This document shows positions 10,601 through 20,440 of a stretch of 64,000 nucleotides of DNA, piece by piece. The notes beneath the pieces were generated by a model. The model searched no databases. It saw nothing but the letters and a program-made list of their open reading frames with translations, and had not been told where the DNA came from. The first letter of the stretch is position 1, and every line of letters starts with the position of its first letter. The position numbers and the translations under genes were made by a program. The stretch comes from Aurelia coerulea (lineage: Eukaryota; Cnidaria; Scyphozoa; Semaeostomeae; Ulmaridae), in contig CM076945.1 of the NCBI GenBank assembly GCA_039566865.1, positions 8,855,501-8,919,500 on the forward strand, written 5' to 3'.

Positions 10601-13600
10601 TATGATTTTTTCATCTAAGAAAGCTGCTGAAATTGCATTACGCCTAAGAAACATGAAATTACTGTCTTGGAATATTGAAAATCTTGTAGTTTAAAGTTTA
10701 GGAAGAATTTGCTGGGGGAAAAGTGATTTATTTCGTTATGTTTTGTTGAGACATTTGCAATGAAGGATATAGTTTGCACAAGAAGAGCAATAATTTGAGA
10801 TGTTTTGCATATTATGAATATTACATAGAAACTGTTGACCACTGTGTAATCAAAATCATCCTGTGATCAAACCCATTGGAATCCCACTCTGAAATTCACC
10901 CAGGTTAATAAATATGGATAGATGAACATTTCCACAAAATTTCGTGATTTTTTAAATTGCGGCTGACCAGGGGTCAAAGGTCAAATTTTAAAAACTTCTA
11001 TATTTACATGAAAACAATGTTTTATGGCATTTTCTTGGTTGCAATGGTCTCTACAGCTCAAGATCTTTCATATGACATAAAGAACACGTTTTTATGGTAA
11101 ATATTAGGAAAGTTACACAATTTGGGGTCAATTGAGTTCACCGCAAAGGTCAAAAGTTCAATGGTCCATAATTCTGAAACCACTGGAGATAATTCTTTCA
11201 AATTTTCACAAAATGCATAGCTCAACAAGGTAAACAAGCTGACTAACTTTCCATAAAATCAAAAACATTGATATTTTGAGGTGGCTACATTTGACATGGA
11301 ATGTCCCCAAAATAGATAGTTAAATTAACTTAAATATTCCCAGTACTTGAGTTTCCTAATTTTTTGGCGATCTGAGAGTTGAGTTTCTTATGGGCAGTTT
11401 CTATAAAAAATACGCACAGTAGATACTGAATTTAAATGGTGAATTTACCTATTTTGCATCTCCTGTAGTCTCTGTGGACAACCAGCATAGCAATGTAACC
11501 TCTCAAAACACTCTTCCTATGAATGTCTAGCTTGCAAACAATTGCACCAACACATTGATCTCCATGGTAAGCCTAAAGAAACAAAATTAAACAAAAGTAA
11601 ACAGTTGCAATGGTGCAGTGAGAGGAAAATGAGCAAGGGGGTAAAACTTCAAGATTTTCAAACTGGTAAGGGGGTGACGTTTCTTTTTTTGTTGCATTTT
11701 TCATTGACAATTCTACAGTAGCTAGATTTTAGAGAGAAGGGGAAAATAGTTATTTACCCCCTTCTTTGCATGAAACACATGAAAATTACAAATGACTCTG
11801 AGTGAATCCATTTGTGTGGTCCCTGGCAGCTTTACCCAGACCCAATTGTTAAGTGTCACGCTTTTCCAGATTGTAGTTTGGAAAATCAAGATAAGATTCG
11901 TTGGGGTTTGCAGGGGTAACATGGGTAGGATTGATTGCGGGAAAACAGTGGACCCTGACAGATAAATCAACATTGAACGCAATTGTTAAATGTCACACTT
12001 TCCCAGATTATAGTAATAGAAAGTCAAAGATAAAATTGGCTAGGGTTTGCATGGGGTAACATGGGTTGCATTAATTGCTGGAAAACAGTTGATCCTGACA
12101 GATAAATCAACATTGAATGCAATTGTTAAATGTCACACTTTCCCAGATTATAGTAATAGAAAGTCAAAGATAAAATTGGCTAGGGTTTGCATGGGTTAAC
12201 ATGGGTTGCATTAATTGCTGGAAAACAGTAGACCCTGACAGATAAATCAACATTGAACGCAATTGTTAAATGTCACACTTTCCCAGATTATAGTAATAGA
12301 AAGTCAAGATAAAATTGGCTAGGGTTTGCATGGGGTAACATGGGTTGCATTAATTGCTGGAAAACAGTTGATCCTGACAGATAAATCAACATTGAATGCA
12401 ATTGTTAAATGTCACACTTTCCCAGATTATAGTAATAGAAAGTCAAAGATAAAATTGGCTAGGGTTTGCATGGGTTAACATGGGTTGCATTAATTGCTGG
12501 AAAACAGTAGATCCTGACTGATAAATCAACATTGAACGCAATTGTTAAATTGTCACATTTTCCCAGATTGTAATTTGGAAATTCAAGATAAAATTGGCTG
12601 GGTTTGCATTGTGTAACATGGGTTGCATTAATTGCTGGAAAACAATTGATCCCGACTCATAAATCAACATTTACAAAAAGGTAGTTCAGACAGCTTCGCA
12701 GTTTTAGCTACAGGAAATGTAGGAACAAACCTCAATGCACAATTTTTTCCCTACCCATTTTACCCTAAACTTACCAATATTAGTAGACCCTACCTGCATT
12801 CAAACTTTTTAGTGTAAGATGGGACACTATCCATACATTAGAAGTAAAAAAACACCTGTCATTAAAGACAACTTACATACAACCAGGGCAGTCGAGAGAG
12901 GGGCCGGGACCCAGGGCTAGGGCAGGAGAGGGAGCCCCCGGCGCCGAAGGCGTTGGAAAATTTTTGGGCCACGCCCTCCTATCCACTGGTAAAACACAGC
13001 TTTTAGATTTTATTTAGAATCTCAGTGGGCCCGCGGGCCTGAAAACGTTCCTGAAAGAAAACTACAACAAAGAAAAAAGACATAACTTATTTCTTGCGAG
13101 CCCCCAGATGCCCGGGCCCCCTGGTAACTACCCTGGCTACCCCCCTCTTGACGGTCCTGCATACAACATAACCTACCAAGTGAGACAGATGAGGCCAGTT
13201 GTGAAGGAAATAGCGATATGTATACACTGAGTATGGTTCGGAAAGATCAATGGTAATCAGCGCAACAAGATCAGGTAATTGTTCTTCTGACTTATATTGT
13301 ACAAACGTAATCTCCTTTTCATCTTCACTATCCTTTATAACCATTTTTGGTAACAACTTTGAAAGATTATTGTCTATTGTTGTGCCAGAAGGAAAATCTT
13401 CTAGACCAAGTCCAGCTGCTTCTTCCTCGACTATTCTATCACCATTGTTAGCTATCGTTTCCTCTTGAATCCCATTGACATTTTCACTTTCTATTTTAAT
13501 CACTTCATTACGTGGCATAACAACATCTAACCGTGCATTTTCAGATTGAAAAGTTTCACTAGCTCCTTCAACCTTATTACAAATCTTGTCTTTCGTGCAA

Positions 13601-13884
13601 TTCTTACAAGAATCTATCACCACACCATCTTTAAGTTCATTTTCTAATGCCTCCTTTTGAATTTGTGGGATTTCTCCAGGAGTTGCTTCCATTGTCCTAC
13701 TCAATTCATTTCCTATTTCATCTGCACAACAGTTTAATGAATCATCCTCCTTCGCAGTAACAGATCCGTTCCTATTGAGCAAAACTAAATCATTTTTCAG
13801 CTTTTCAGAAGTACTGCAGTCTTTTTGTACTGCCAAATCATTCTCAGACATTGCAGTAGCTCCTTGTGCGTGAAAATTTTCCAT
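4481..13884 (-). CDS. NAA30: NAA30, N-alpha-acetyltransferase catalytic subunit of NatC (4 exons)
   Basis: Four minus-strand exons (13884-13177, 11572-11449, 7261-7206, 4618-4481) join in frame to 341 aa, near the size of vertebrate NAA30. The family acetylates nascent-protein N-termini such as Met-Leu, Met-Ile and Met-Phe on the ribosome, together with NAA35 and NAA38. The first ~190 residues are acidic, polar and apparently disordered, as in relatives. The GNAT domain then opens with [15 protein letters not shown] and [19 protein letters not shown], continues with [15 protein letters not shown] and GYIAML, and ends with [20 protein letters not shown] and [17 protein letters not shown], all strongly like known NAA30. 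The start is the ATG at 13884. One oddity: the acetyl-CoA loop expected as R-R-x-G-x-G reads RRCKIG at residues 273-278. Introns are 1.6-4.2 kb and rich in repeats. Confidence 0.9.
4691..5279. other. NAA30 intron 3, no feature seen
   Basis: AT-rich intronic sequence with a short run of ATTAACATT-type repeats near 5120-5165. No coding exon, RNA gene or delimited element was recognised. Confidence 0.4.
5280..5860. repeat. Fold-back repeat with ~150-bp inverted arms
   Basis: The left arm (about 5290-5440: AAATCTTTGAAAAGG, GGTGTAAAATTC, TTTAGCTATTTCTCTAG, then TTCTACCGTTGGAC) recurs inverted at about 5690-5855. Copies of parts of it occur at 1500-1645 and 3640-3850, so it is a dispersed family. 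It lies in NAA30 intron 3. No duplication could be read at the ends. Confidence 0.55.
5861..7205. other. NAA30 intron 3, remaining part
   Basis: There is no recognisable exon. A 139-codon minus-strand frame at 6293-6712 is Cys-rich, overlaps an alternative frame equally long for its size, and has no motif I know. It looks like chance or an old repeat. Confidence 0.35.
7206..7261 (-). CDS. NAA30: NAA30 exon 3 (acetyl-CoA loop helix)
   Basis: A 56-bp exon with acceptor GTTTCAG and donor GTAAGA. It completes the Gly begun by exon 2 and encodes [18 protein letters not shown], the helix after the acetyl-CoA loop. It is too short for ordinary ORF calling and was found by following the family sequence. 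Confidence 0.88.
7262..8874. other. NAA30 intron 2, left part
   Basis: There is a CTGTCTGTCTGTCTGG microsatellite near 7360-7378. Short overlapping frames at 7473-8044 have no recognisable motif. No exon or delimited element was seen. Confidence 0.35.
8875..11307. mobile_element. 2.4-kb element with ~500-bp terminal inverted repeats
   Basis: The left end starts GGGACATTCCATGTCAAGTG and the right end read inward starts GGGACATTCCATGTCAAATG. The arms remain alignable through GTTTACCTTGTTGAGCTATG, TCTTGAGCTGTAGAGACC and CACAGTGGTCAACAGTTTC, to about 9400 on the left and 10795 on the right. The ~1.4-kb centre has no transposase-like frame. It sits inside NAA30 intron 2. This is a non-autonomous long-inverted-repeat DNA element of unknown superfamily; no clear target duplication could be read. 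Confidence 0.7.
11449..11572 (-). CDS. NAA30: NAA30 exon 2 (GNAT core)
   Basis: A 124-bp exon with acceptor TTCTTTAG and donor GTAAAT. It encodes the central GNAT strands ([22 protein letters not shown]) and ends in the acetyl-CoA loop. That loop reads Arg-Arg-Cys-Lys-Ile where relatives have Arg-Arg-x-Gly-Ile. Confidence 0.9.
11830..12670. repeat. Tandem array of ~140-bp units with 280-bp higher-order period
   Basis: Anchors CATTGAACGC/CATTGAATGC fall at 11971, 12111, 12251, 12390 and 12530, and a decayed one near 12668, so the unit is 139-140 bp. Neighbouring copies alternate in three places: AACGC versus AATGC, GGGGTAAC versus GGGTTAAC, and CAGTTGATCC versus CAGTAGACCC. This shows amplification as a 280-bp dimer. 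A more diverged copy precedes the array from about 11830. It lies in NAA30 intron 1. Confidence 0.85.
12884..13159. mobile_element. 276-bp hAT-like MITE in NAA30 intron 1
   Basis: The termini CAGGGCAGTCGAGAGAGGGG and CAGGACCGTCAAGAGGGG (right end read inward) are inverted repeats. The 8-bp target duplication CATACAAC is perfect (12876-12883 and 13160-13167). It is the same family as 34922-35206. The right end is 17 bp from the end of NAA30 exon 1. Confidence 0.85.
13177..13884 (-). CDS. NAA30: NAA30 exon 1 (start, acidic N-terminus, start of GNAT)
   Basis: The ATG at 13884 opens 236 codons ending at donor CACTTG|GTAGGT. The first part is acidic and low in complexity with several Cys ([16 protein letters not shown]). 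The last ~45 residues begin the GNAT domain. The minus frame stays open past the donor into the MITE, but those codons are intronic. Confidence 0.88.
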
Positions 13885-14290
13885 CTTCAAATGACACGTT
13901 GGCTTTTCGAATTCTCTTCTTGAAATTTCATTAACCGCCTGAAATCCGTTTCGTTGTTAGGCCAACATATTCAGTCGAAGTTACCCTTGTAATATGCCTG
14001 AGCGTGTCGTACCTACACTACATCGTTTTCATCCTTTTGGCAATGAAATGCTGCATAAATTTGAACAAATGTACACGCGTTTCCAGCCAAGAAAGCTTGC
14101 CAGAAATGAGATGTGTCGGCCCTTTTTTTGTCTCTGTCAGTTATTTTCTCTTTGCTCTCTTGCCATCTTATAACCTCAGTCGGGTGGAACAGAAAGAAAT
14201 GAATACGAGGCTAATTGCTCCCCGCAATGGACAATTACGCTAAAGATAGCGGCGAGGCCTCTGCGAAAGAGAGAGTGAGCCTGATTTTAC
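13885..14290. promoter_or_regulatory. Probable NAA30 5' flank and promoter
   Basis: This lies directly upstream of the NAA30 start codon and before the repeat field begins. No TATA box stands out. Short open frames on the plus strand have no motif. The promoter assignment is by position only. Confidence 0.3.
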
Positions 14291-14610
14291 AGCCCATAAT
14301 AGTTTGTTACAAACATACCAAAAAATACTCTAGTCATTCGTGGCAATTGAAACTATCTTTAAAAGCCATGCATCTACTATGTAATTAAATATCTCTTTAT
14401 TTTTCTTCCTAATATTCTATAAAATACAATACACTTCTATAAAATACACTTAATTTAATTTTGCTGGCAAATATTACATACATACTGACATACATACATA
14501 CATGCCTAATTACGTAATTTATCGTAACTACCTGTCGTAACTATTTTAGCTCAAACCATCTATCTTTATTGCATCATCTACAACTAACACATACTCTAAT
14601 CATTAATGGT
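14291..14610. repeat. Left part of a degenerate AT-rich repeat field
   Basis: This contains ATACTCTAGTCATTC and ATACTCTAATCATTAATGG, the motif that recurs at irregular spacing across 19126-20440. The two parts were one field before the LINE at 14611-19116 inserted. Confidence 0.55.
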
Positions 14611-15843
14611 GATTCCAAATCCTGTATTGATTTGATATTTACTGATCAACCTAATCTCATCATTGAGTCTGGTGTTCATCCGTCACTACACGAGCAATGC
14701 CACCATCAAATTGTTTACGGAAAATTATCTGTCTCAAACATACCACTACCTCCGTACACCCGCAAGATTTGGTACTACGATAAGGCAGACTTTGTAGCTA
14801 TTAGAAAAAGCATCGAAATGTTTGCTTGGAACGAACATCTTGATAACATGACATGCCCTAATGAACAGGTTAACCTACTCAATGAAGTCCTTTTGAACAT
14901 TTACTCTAATTTTATTCCCAATACAGTTAAAACAATTAGAGCTCGCCAAGCACCGTGGATTACGGAAGCCGTTAAGAATTTTCTCAGGAAAAAAAATCGT
15001 GCATATAAAAGCTTCGTGAGGAATGGTAGGCCTAACGACAAGCTTGAAGGTATACAAAAGATGATATCTGAAGGTGCCAAAATGATTGAGGAAGCTAAGC
15101 AAAATTACTTCCGTAAAACTGGAAAATCTTTGGCTGATCCTGGGACCAATAGAAAAACCTATTGGAATTTAATAAACACTGTTCTAAACAAAGTTAAGAT
15201 TCCTATGATACCACCTCTTCTAGAAAACGGGCTGTTTGTAACGGATTTTACCGAAAAGGCACAGATATTTAATGACTATTTCATCCTTCAATGCACGACC
15301 ATTGACACAGGTAGTGAAATTCCCCAAGATACTCCGATGGCTACGACTCTGATAAGTGATATCGTCATCTCTGAGGAAAAGATACTTAATATCATTAGAT
15401 TGCTTAATCCCAATAAAGCACATGGCTGGGACGAAATATCTGTGAGGATGAAAAAGTTGAGCGATGTTGCATTGGTTCTGCCACTCAAGATAATTTTCAC
15501 AAACTGTTTGAGGCGTGGCCTATTTCCCAAAATTTGGAAACATGCAAATGTAGTGCCGGTTCATAAGAAAAATGAGAAAAATTTGAAGGGGAATTACCGT
15601 CCTATTTCTCTTTTACCAATTTTTGGGAAAATACTTGAAAAACTCATATACGATTCTCTTTATTCACATCTTGTATCACATGAACTCCTTAACCAAAATC
15701 AATCAGGATTTCGCCCAGGGGATTCAACAATCAATCAGTTACTCTCAATAACACATACAATATTTAAAGCGTTTGACTGTAACCCTCCTCTAGATGTTCG
15801 TTCTGTGTATCTTGACATCTCTAAGGCATTTGATAGGGTATAG
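14611..15843 (+). pseudogene. LINE ORF2: endonuclease end and reverse-transcriptase fingers/palm
   Basis: This open frame holds the last endonuclease motif (CIDLIFTDQPN), a linker, and RT motifs including NYRPISLLPIFGKILEKLI, QSGFRPGDSTINQL and VYLDISKAFDRV. It ends at a TAG (15841-15843) exactly where relatives have Trp (FDxVWH), so one TGG-to-TAG change closed it. The RT then continues at 15844. The true start of the element is 14611; in-frame codons before it belong to flanking repeat DNA. Confidence 0.85.
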
Positions 15844-16164
15844 CACGATGGTCTAATTTATAGATTAAAACGATGTGGTGTCTCGGGACAACTTCTCTCT
15901 TTAATCCAAAGTTTCCTCAAGGATCGAAAGCAGAGAACTGTACTGAATGGACAGAGTTCTAATTGGGGAGATATTTCGGCAGGGGTGCCCCAGGGCTCTA
16001 TTCTTGGACCTTTGTTTTTCCTTGTGTATATAAATGATCTAGCCGTAAGCTTGAAGTGCAATGCTAAGTTATTTGCTGATGATACATCATTGTTCACAGT
16101 GGTAGAAGATTCCAATACAGCTGCCAATAATATGAATCATGACTTGGACTTGATAAGTCAGTGG
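15844..16164 (+). pseudogene. LINE reverse-transcriptase catalytic core
   Basis: In the same frame after the stop come GVPQGSILGPLFFLVYINDL and the catalytic motif FADDTSLF (Ala-Asp-Asp, about 16072-16095), then DLDLISQW. The frame is lost at 16166, where another element is inserted. Confidence 0.85.
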
Positions 16165-16165
16165 C

Positions 16166-17395
16166 ACCTGGAATTTTAAGGTGTTCTTCTTGTCAAGTGC
16201 CTGTATTTTTTTTCTTGACAAGACCCGTTTCAAATCGATAATGATCTCCACTTTAGATTGAGAACTCTGCGTCAGTGGCGTCGTGGGAGCATGATTTTAG
16301 GGGGGGCCAAGGGTCAGAATTTTCAGACAAAGAGACATTTTTCCGACAAAAATTAAGCAGGAATATAACGTATAAAAAGTGGCAAAAAAGAATGTCTCAG
16401 AATTTTTGTCATATAAAAGTTCCATAATAGCGAAGAATTTTTCAAAGGGACACAGCAGTCCTGTTAAGAGGCGATTCTTGTTAGAGGTGAGGCTGTTGTC
16501 GAGACGTGATTGGTGTTGGAGATGAGGCTGAAGCTAGATGCGCAAGGAGGGAGGAAAGCTGGGGGTCCGGGGGCTTGCCCCAGGGAAAATTTTCTGTGAC
16601 CACGCCCTTTAGATCGTTGCAAAACGCCCCTATTTTGAAGAATCTACTATTTATTTTTCATGGGAAATTTCGAAAAAAGGACCTCAAAAGCACTGAAAAA
16701 TATATCTTTTTCAAATTTTAAATAACAACGTAATAGCTTGACATAAATTTTCATTTCTTTAAGCATCCGTTTACAGAAACTGGAAGTAATCCCATCTTAG
16801 TAATCATTTCCATCTTCCTCAACAATATTCACTTGTGTAAATTCTGACGAGCAACTTATTGAAAGCTTAATGCACAAACCATAAATGCATGACATTTCTT
16901 AAGTATGAAACGTGCAAAATAAATGGTAAATCTATCGTTTTTAGTCACCAAAATGGAGGTAAAACGACCGAATTTTCGGGGAAAAAGTCCAAGAATGTTT
17001 TGACCGAAACCATTTGTCTGAAATTTATTCGTCCGAAACTTTTTGCGCCTAATGTGTCTATTTTTCCAATAGAAACACACTTTTCTTTCGATTGAAAAAG
17101 GTTTTTTTTGCAGAAAAACGAACAGGACCTCGTTTTTAGCCGAAAAACCTACTTTTTCATCAAAAACTATGTTTTTGCGATCGAAAAAGTGAGTGTACAC
17201 ATTTCGATTGCCATAAATAAAGTAGCTATGTAAGGAAAATGGATTAATTCAATTTTTTTCGATTTTTCCGACAAGAATGGAAAACTGATGAATTTTCCGA
17301 TAACATTTTCACAGGGGGGGCCATGGCCCCCCCTGGCCCCCCCGGCCACGACGCCACTGCTCTGCGTGCTATTTTAACTTTTGACTATTTTAACA
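16166..17395. mobile_element. Small unclassified insertion in the LINE, itself hit by a hAT-like element
   Basis: GTCAGTGGC occurs at 16157-16165 and 17396-17404, a 9-bp duplication flanking this insert. Without the hAT-like element inside it, it is only about 135 bp. It contains a CTTGTCAAG / CTTGACAAG inverted pair and shows no coding capacity. Confidence 0.6.
16273..17359. mobile_element. 1.09-kb hAT-like non-autonomous transposon
   Basis: The termini CAGTGGCGTCGTGG (left) and CAGTGGCGTCGTGG (right, read inward) are perfect 14-bp inverted repeats of the hAT type. The 8-bp target duplication CTCTGCGT is exact (16265-16272, 17360-17367). Interior frames show no transposase. Confidence 0.88.
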
Positions 17396-18214
17396 GTCAG
17401 TGGCTCACGCTTGGAGAATGTCATTTAATCCTGATCCGTTAAAACAAGCTGTTGAATTAAAATTTTCAAAAAAGAAAATTGAAATTGAACACCCAGTAAT
17501 CCTTTTTAATGACATACCTGTGAAGAGGGTAAACGAACATAAACATTTAGGAATTATCCTTGACTCAAAACTATCTTTTTCAGCTCATATTAAATCAGCT
17601 ATCTCTAAGACAAGAAAGGGCATTGGTTTGCTGAAATATCTCTCCAAATATCTGCCCAGGCATACCCTTAACGAAGTATATAAGCTCTACGTTCGACCAC
17701 ACCTGGACTATGGTGATGTCATTTACCATATTCCTGCCAAAGCATGTGAATTCAGTCAAAGTATCATTTTACCAAATGCCTGCCATGGAAAAGCTAGAGT
17801 CCGTTCAGTATTCTGCTGCTTTGGCTGTAACAGGAACATGGAGGGGAACATCTCGTGAGAAGCTGTACAAGGAGCTTGGCTGGGAGTCATTAAGTTCCCG
17901 ACGATGGAGTAGACGCCTTACCTTGTTCTACAAGTTTGTAAATAATCTTAGCCCTGAGTATACAGTAGATCCAATTCCTCCTCTTCATCAGTCGCAGTAC
18001 TGTCTTCGCGACCAGGATGTCATTGGGCGATTAAAGGCACGGACAGAAAAATTTAAGTCTAGTTTTTATCCCAACTGCCTATCCGAATGGAATAAGCTCG
18101 AGCCTGAATTGAGACTTGCACCCTCAGTTGCTGTTTTTAAGAAAAAGATCTTATCAATAATCCGACCCCCTGCAAAATCTGTTTTTGGAATACACGATCC
18201 AATAGGATTGTCCT
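17396..18214 (+). pseudogene. LINE RT C-terminal region, frameshifted
   Basis: Two overlapping frames (17400-17858 and 17710-18225) carry consecutive RT pieces: MSFNPDPLKQAVELKFSKKK, HKHLGIILDSKLSFSAHI and YVRPHLDYGDVIYHIP, then, after a frame change near 17750-17800, VQYSAALAVTGTWRGTSREK and WNKLEPELRLAPSVAVFKK. At least one indel lies between them. Confidence 0.8.
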
Positions 18215-18353
18215 CAGAGACGTAGGAACCGGGGGGGCACTGGGCACACGTGCCCCCCCAAGATTTTGGAATAAACAAAGAAGTGCCCTTTTTATTTTCA
18301 GGAAGTGCCTCTTTTGCTTAATAAAATAAGTGCCCTTGAAGTGTCGTTCCCTG
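18215..18353. mobile_element. 139-bp hAT-like MITE in the LINE (internally deleted)
   Basis: It starts CAGAGACGTAGGAACC and ends TTCCCTG, with the 8-bp duplication ATTGTCCT at 18207-18214 and 18354-18361. Compared with the full copy at 42861-43029, part of one arm is missing. Removing it restores the LINE frame across the site. Confidence 0.85.
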
Positions 18354-18696
18354 ATTGTCCTATCTTACTCAACTTAGGGTTGGTCTCAGTAAGTTACATT
18401 TTCACAAGTTCAAGCATAATTTCAGGGATACCATAAACCCAATGTGTCCAACAAACGATGGCATCGAGGATACGGAGCATTTTTTGTTGCTCTGCCCTTC
18501 TTTTGATGTTCAACGAAGAGATCTTCTCGCTGGAATTGTACAATTATTGCAACCGTATGTACAAATCGCTGGCCTTTCAAATGATGCTTTGACGCAGCTT
18601 TTACTATATGGTGATCAAGACCTCTCTGATGACTTGAACAAAAATATACTCGAATTGACTTTACGTTTCATCCAGGAAACTGGTCGGTTTGTTTGA
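18354..18696 (+). pseudogene. LINE ORF2 C-terminal tail
   Basis: It opens with YLTQLRVGLSKLHFHKFKHN, then EDTEHFLLLCPSFDVQRRDL, a conserved His/Cys tail of this LINE family, and ends with QETGRFV and a stop. The LINE remnant at 41640-41940 has the same tail. Confidence 0.8.
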
Positions 18697-19116
18697 GATC
18701 CTTTGAAATTTCAGCGATGTTCTTAGCAACCACCAAGTCCCTTTACGTGAATGTTCTTTGTTTTCCTTGTAAGTTCTGTTTGATATTAGATGTCATGCAT
18801 CTTATGCATCTCAATTTCAAACGAGCCGCACTCGTAAAATTTTTGAGTTCTTCCCAACCTTGATACGACATCCAATATCAGACAGAATCTAGTATATTAT
18901 ATCCTTTATCCATTAGTTTTCTAATCGTTCGTAGTGTACAGTTAGTTGCATGTAGGTTAACGTTATATGTCTTTATGTTTTTGGCCATGGGGTAGTCATT
19001 GTTTTTCGCTCCCCCTGGTATCATTCCCGTAGTGTTGTATAGTAATTAGATAAGTATTGTAGATTGTAGAACTCATTGTAAACTTTTTAAATGAATGATA
19101 TAAAAAAAAAAAAAAA
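18697..19116 (+). other. LINE 3' UTR and poly(A) tail
   Basis: About 420 bp of non-coding sequence ends in GAATGATAT and a run of A. A block within it (TTTTGGCCATGGGGTAGTC, then CGTAGTGTTGTATAG) recurs inverted in the introns of the channel gene near 44.6 and 46.7 kb, marking further copies of the family. Confidence 0.65.
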
Positions 19117-19125
19117 ATTAATGGT

Positions 19126-20440
19126 ATTATTATTACTATATTTTAATACATACTCTATTAAGATTCCAATAAACTAATTTATTTAAACCCAACGAGGAGT
19201 GCTCTAATCAATTACGGTAACCAAATTCCTTATATACCCTACTACTAAGAAATACTCTAATTACCTGTTGTTGTTTTGATACGAACATACCAGGAAGTAT
19301 ACTCTGATCATCTAAAAAGATAGCTTCAATTGCTATAATTTATAGAAATTAAAACTATCTTTATTACATATACTACAACTAACGAATCCTTTAATCATCA
19401 ATGGTATTATCATTACATCTTTATTATATATCCTTTTAAGGAACACTTTAATTACCTATCGTAATTTGCTGATTTATCTCAAACCCTACTAGGAAATACT
19501 CTAATTCTTTACTGAACCAGGAAATACTCTAATTACTTAAAGCAATTAACGATCTTTATCGTATACTCTACTACTACCTAGAGATACTCTAATCATCGAT
19601 TGTAATTATTTTGCATAAAATAATGGAGTTTGTCATGACTAATTTTTTTAATCAACTACTTATTTCAAAATCAACACGGAATGCTCTAATCAATTACAGC
19701 TATTAAAATCATTACATACCCTACTGCCAAAGAAAATCTAACTACATGCTGTAATCAACTGTTTTGATATGACTATAGCAAGAAACACTCTTAATTATTT
19801 ATGGCAATTTACTCTCTTTGTTATATCATAAAGAAATGAAAATACTCTAATTATGTACTGTATTGCAATTACTACTTTTAATACATACGCTATTAAGGAA
19901 CACTCTAATTAGCTATCTTAATTAACTATTTCAAACCCAACGGGGAAATACTCCAACTTTTACTGAAATCAATTCCCAATCAATCATCTTCATTGCGTGC
20001 ATTACAACTAATGAATATTCTAATTACACATCGTAATGAAGTACTTTGATACAAACATGCAACAAAATGCACTAACGATTCATGGCAATTGATTAGCTCA
20101 GTAAGTAAAAGTCTTATCTTAATCAATAACTATACATTTTACATACTCTGCAAAGAAGTACTCCAAGCCAACGAGCTAAATGTTAACGACAATTAACAAT
20201 CACATCCTCTAATTTCTCATCATCAGCCAATACTTTATTATAAGCCTAGTGGGGAATTACTCTAGCAATTTATGGCAGTAAACAATCTTTCCTACATGTC
20301 CTACGTTACGTAAGAATAATCTAATTACAATAATCTTAACTATCACATGCCTGATAAAAACAAAACAAGGACATACTCTAATTAAGCTAGAAAGAAATAC
20401 CCTAATTTGCAATTCCAATAAACTATCTCTATCCATGATT
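19126..20440. repeat. Degenerate AT-rich tandem-like field
   Basis: The motif ATACTCTAATTAC and variants recur more than a dozen times at roughly 50-60-bp spacing or multiples of it, with GTAATT between them. Copies are too diverged for a clean unit. No gene is seen. Confidence 0.55.

Larger units (their letters stand above)
14611..19116 (+). mobile_element. 5'-truncated Jockey/CR1-like LINE carrying nested insertions
   Basis: The 9-bp duplication ATTAATGGT stands at 14602-14610 and 19117-19125, after a poly(A) tail. The element begins inside the endonuclease domain (SCIDLIFTDQPNLI) and ends with a 3' UTR, GATAT and poly(A). Its reading frame is broken by a stop at 15841, by insertions at 16166-17395 and 18215-18353, and by a frameshift near 17800. 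It is therefore dead. Confidence 0.85.

Noticed and set aside
13885..13890. NAA30 start two codons upstream of the ATG
   Set aside because: The codon at 13890 is TTG; the first ATG in frame is at 13884.
16889..17200. Frames on both strands inside the hAT-like element
   Set aside because: Short, low complexity, and not like a transposase.
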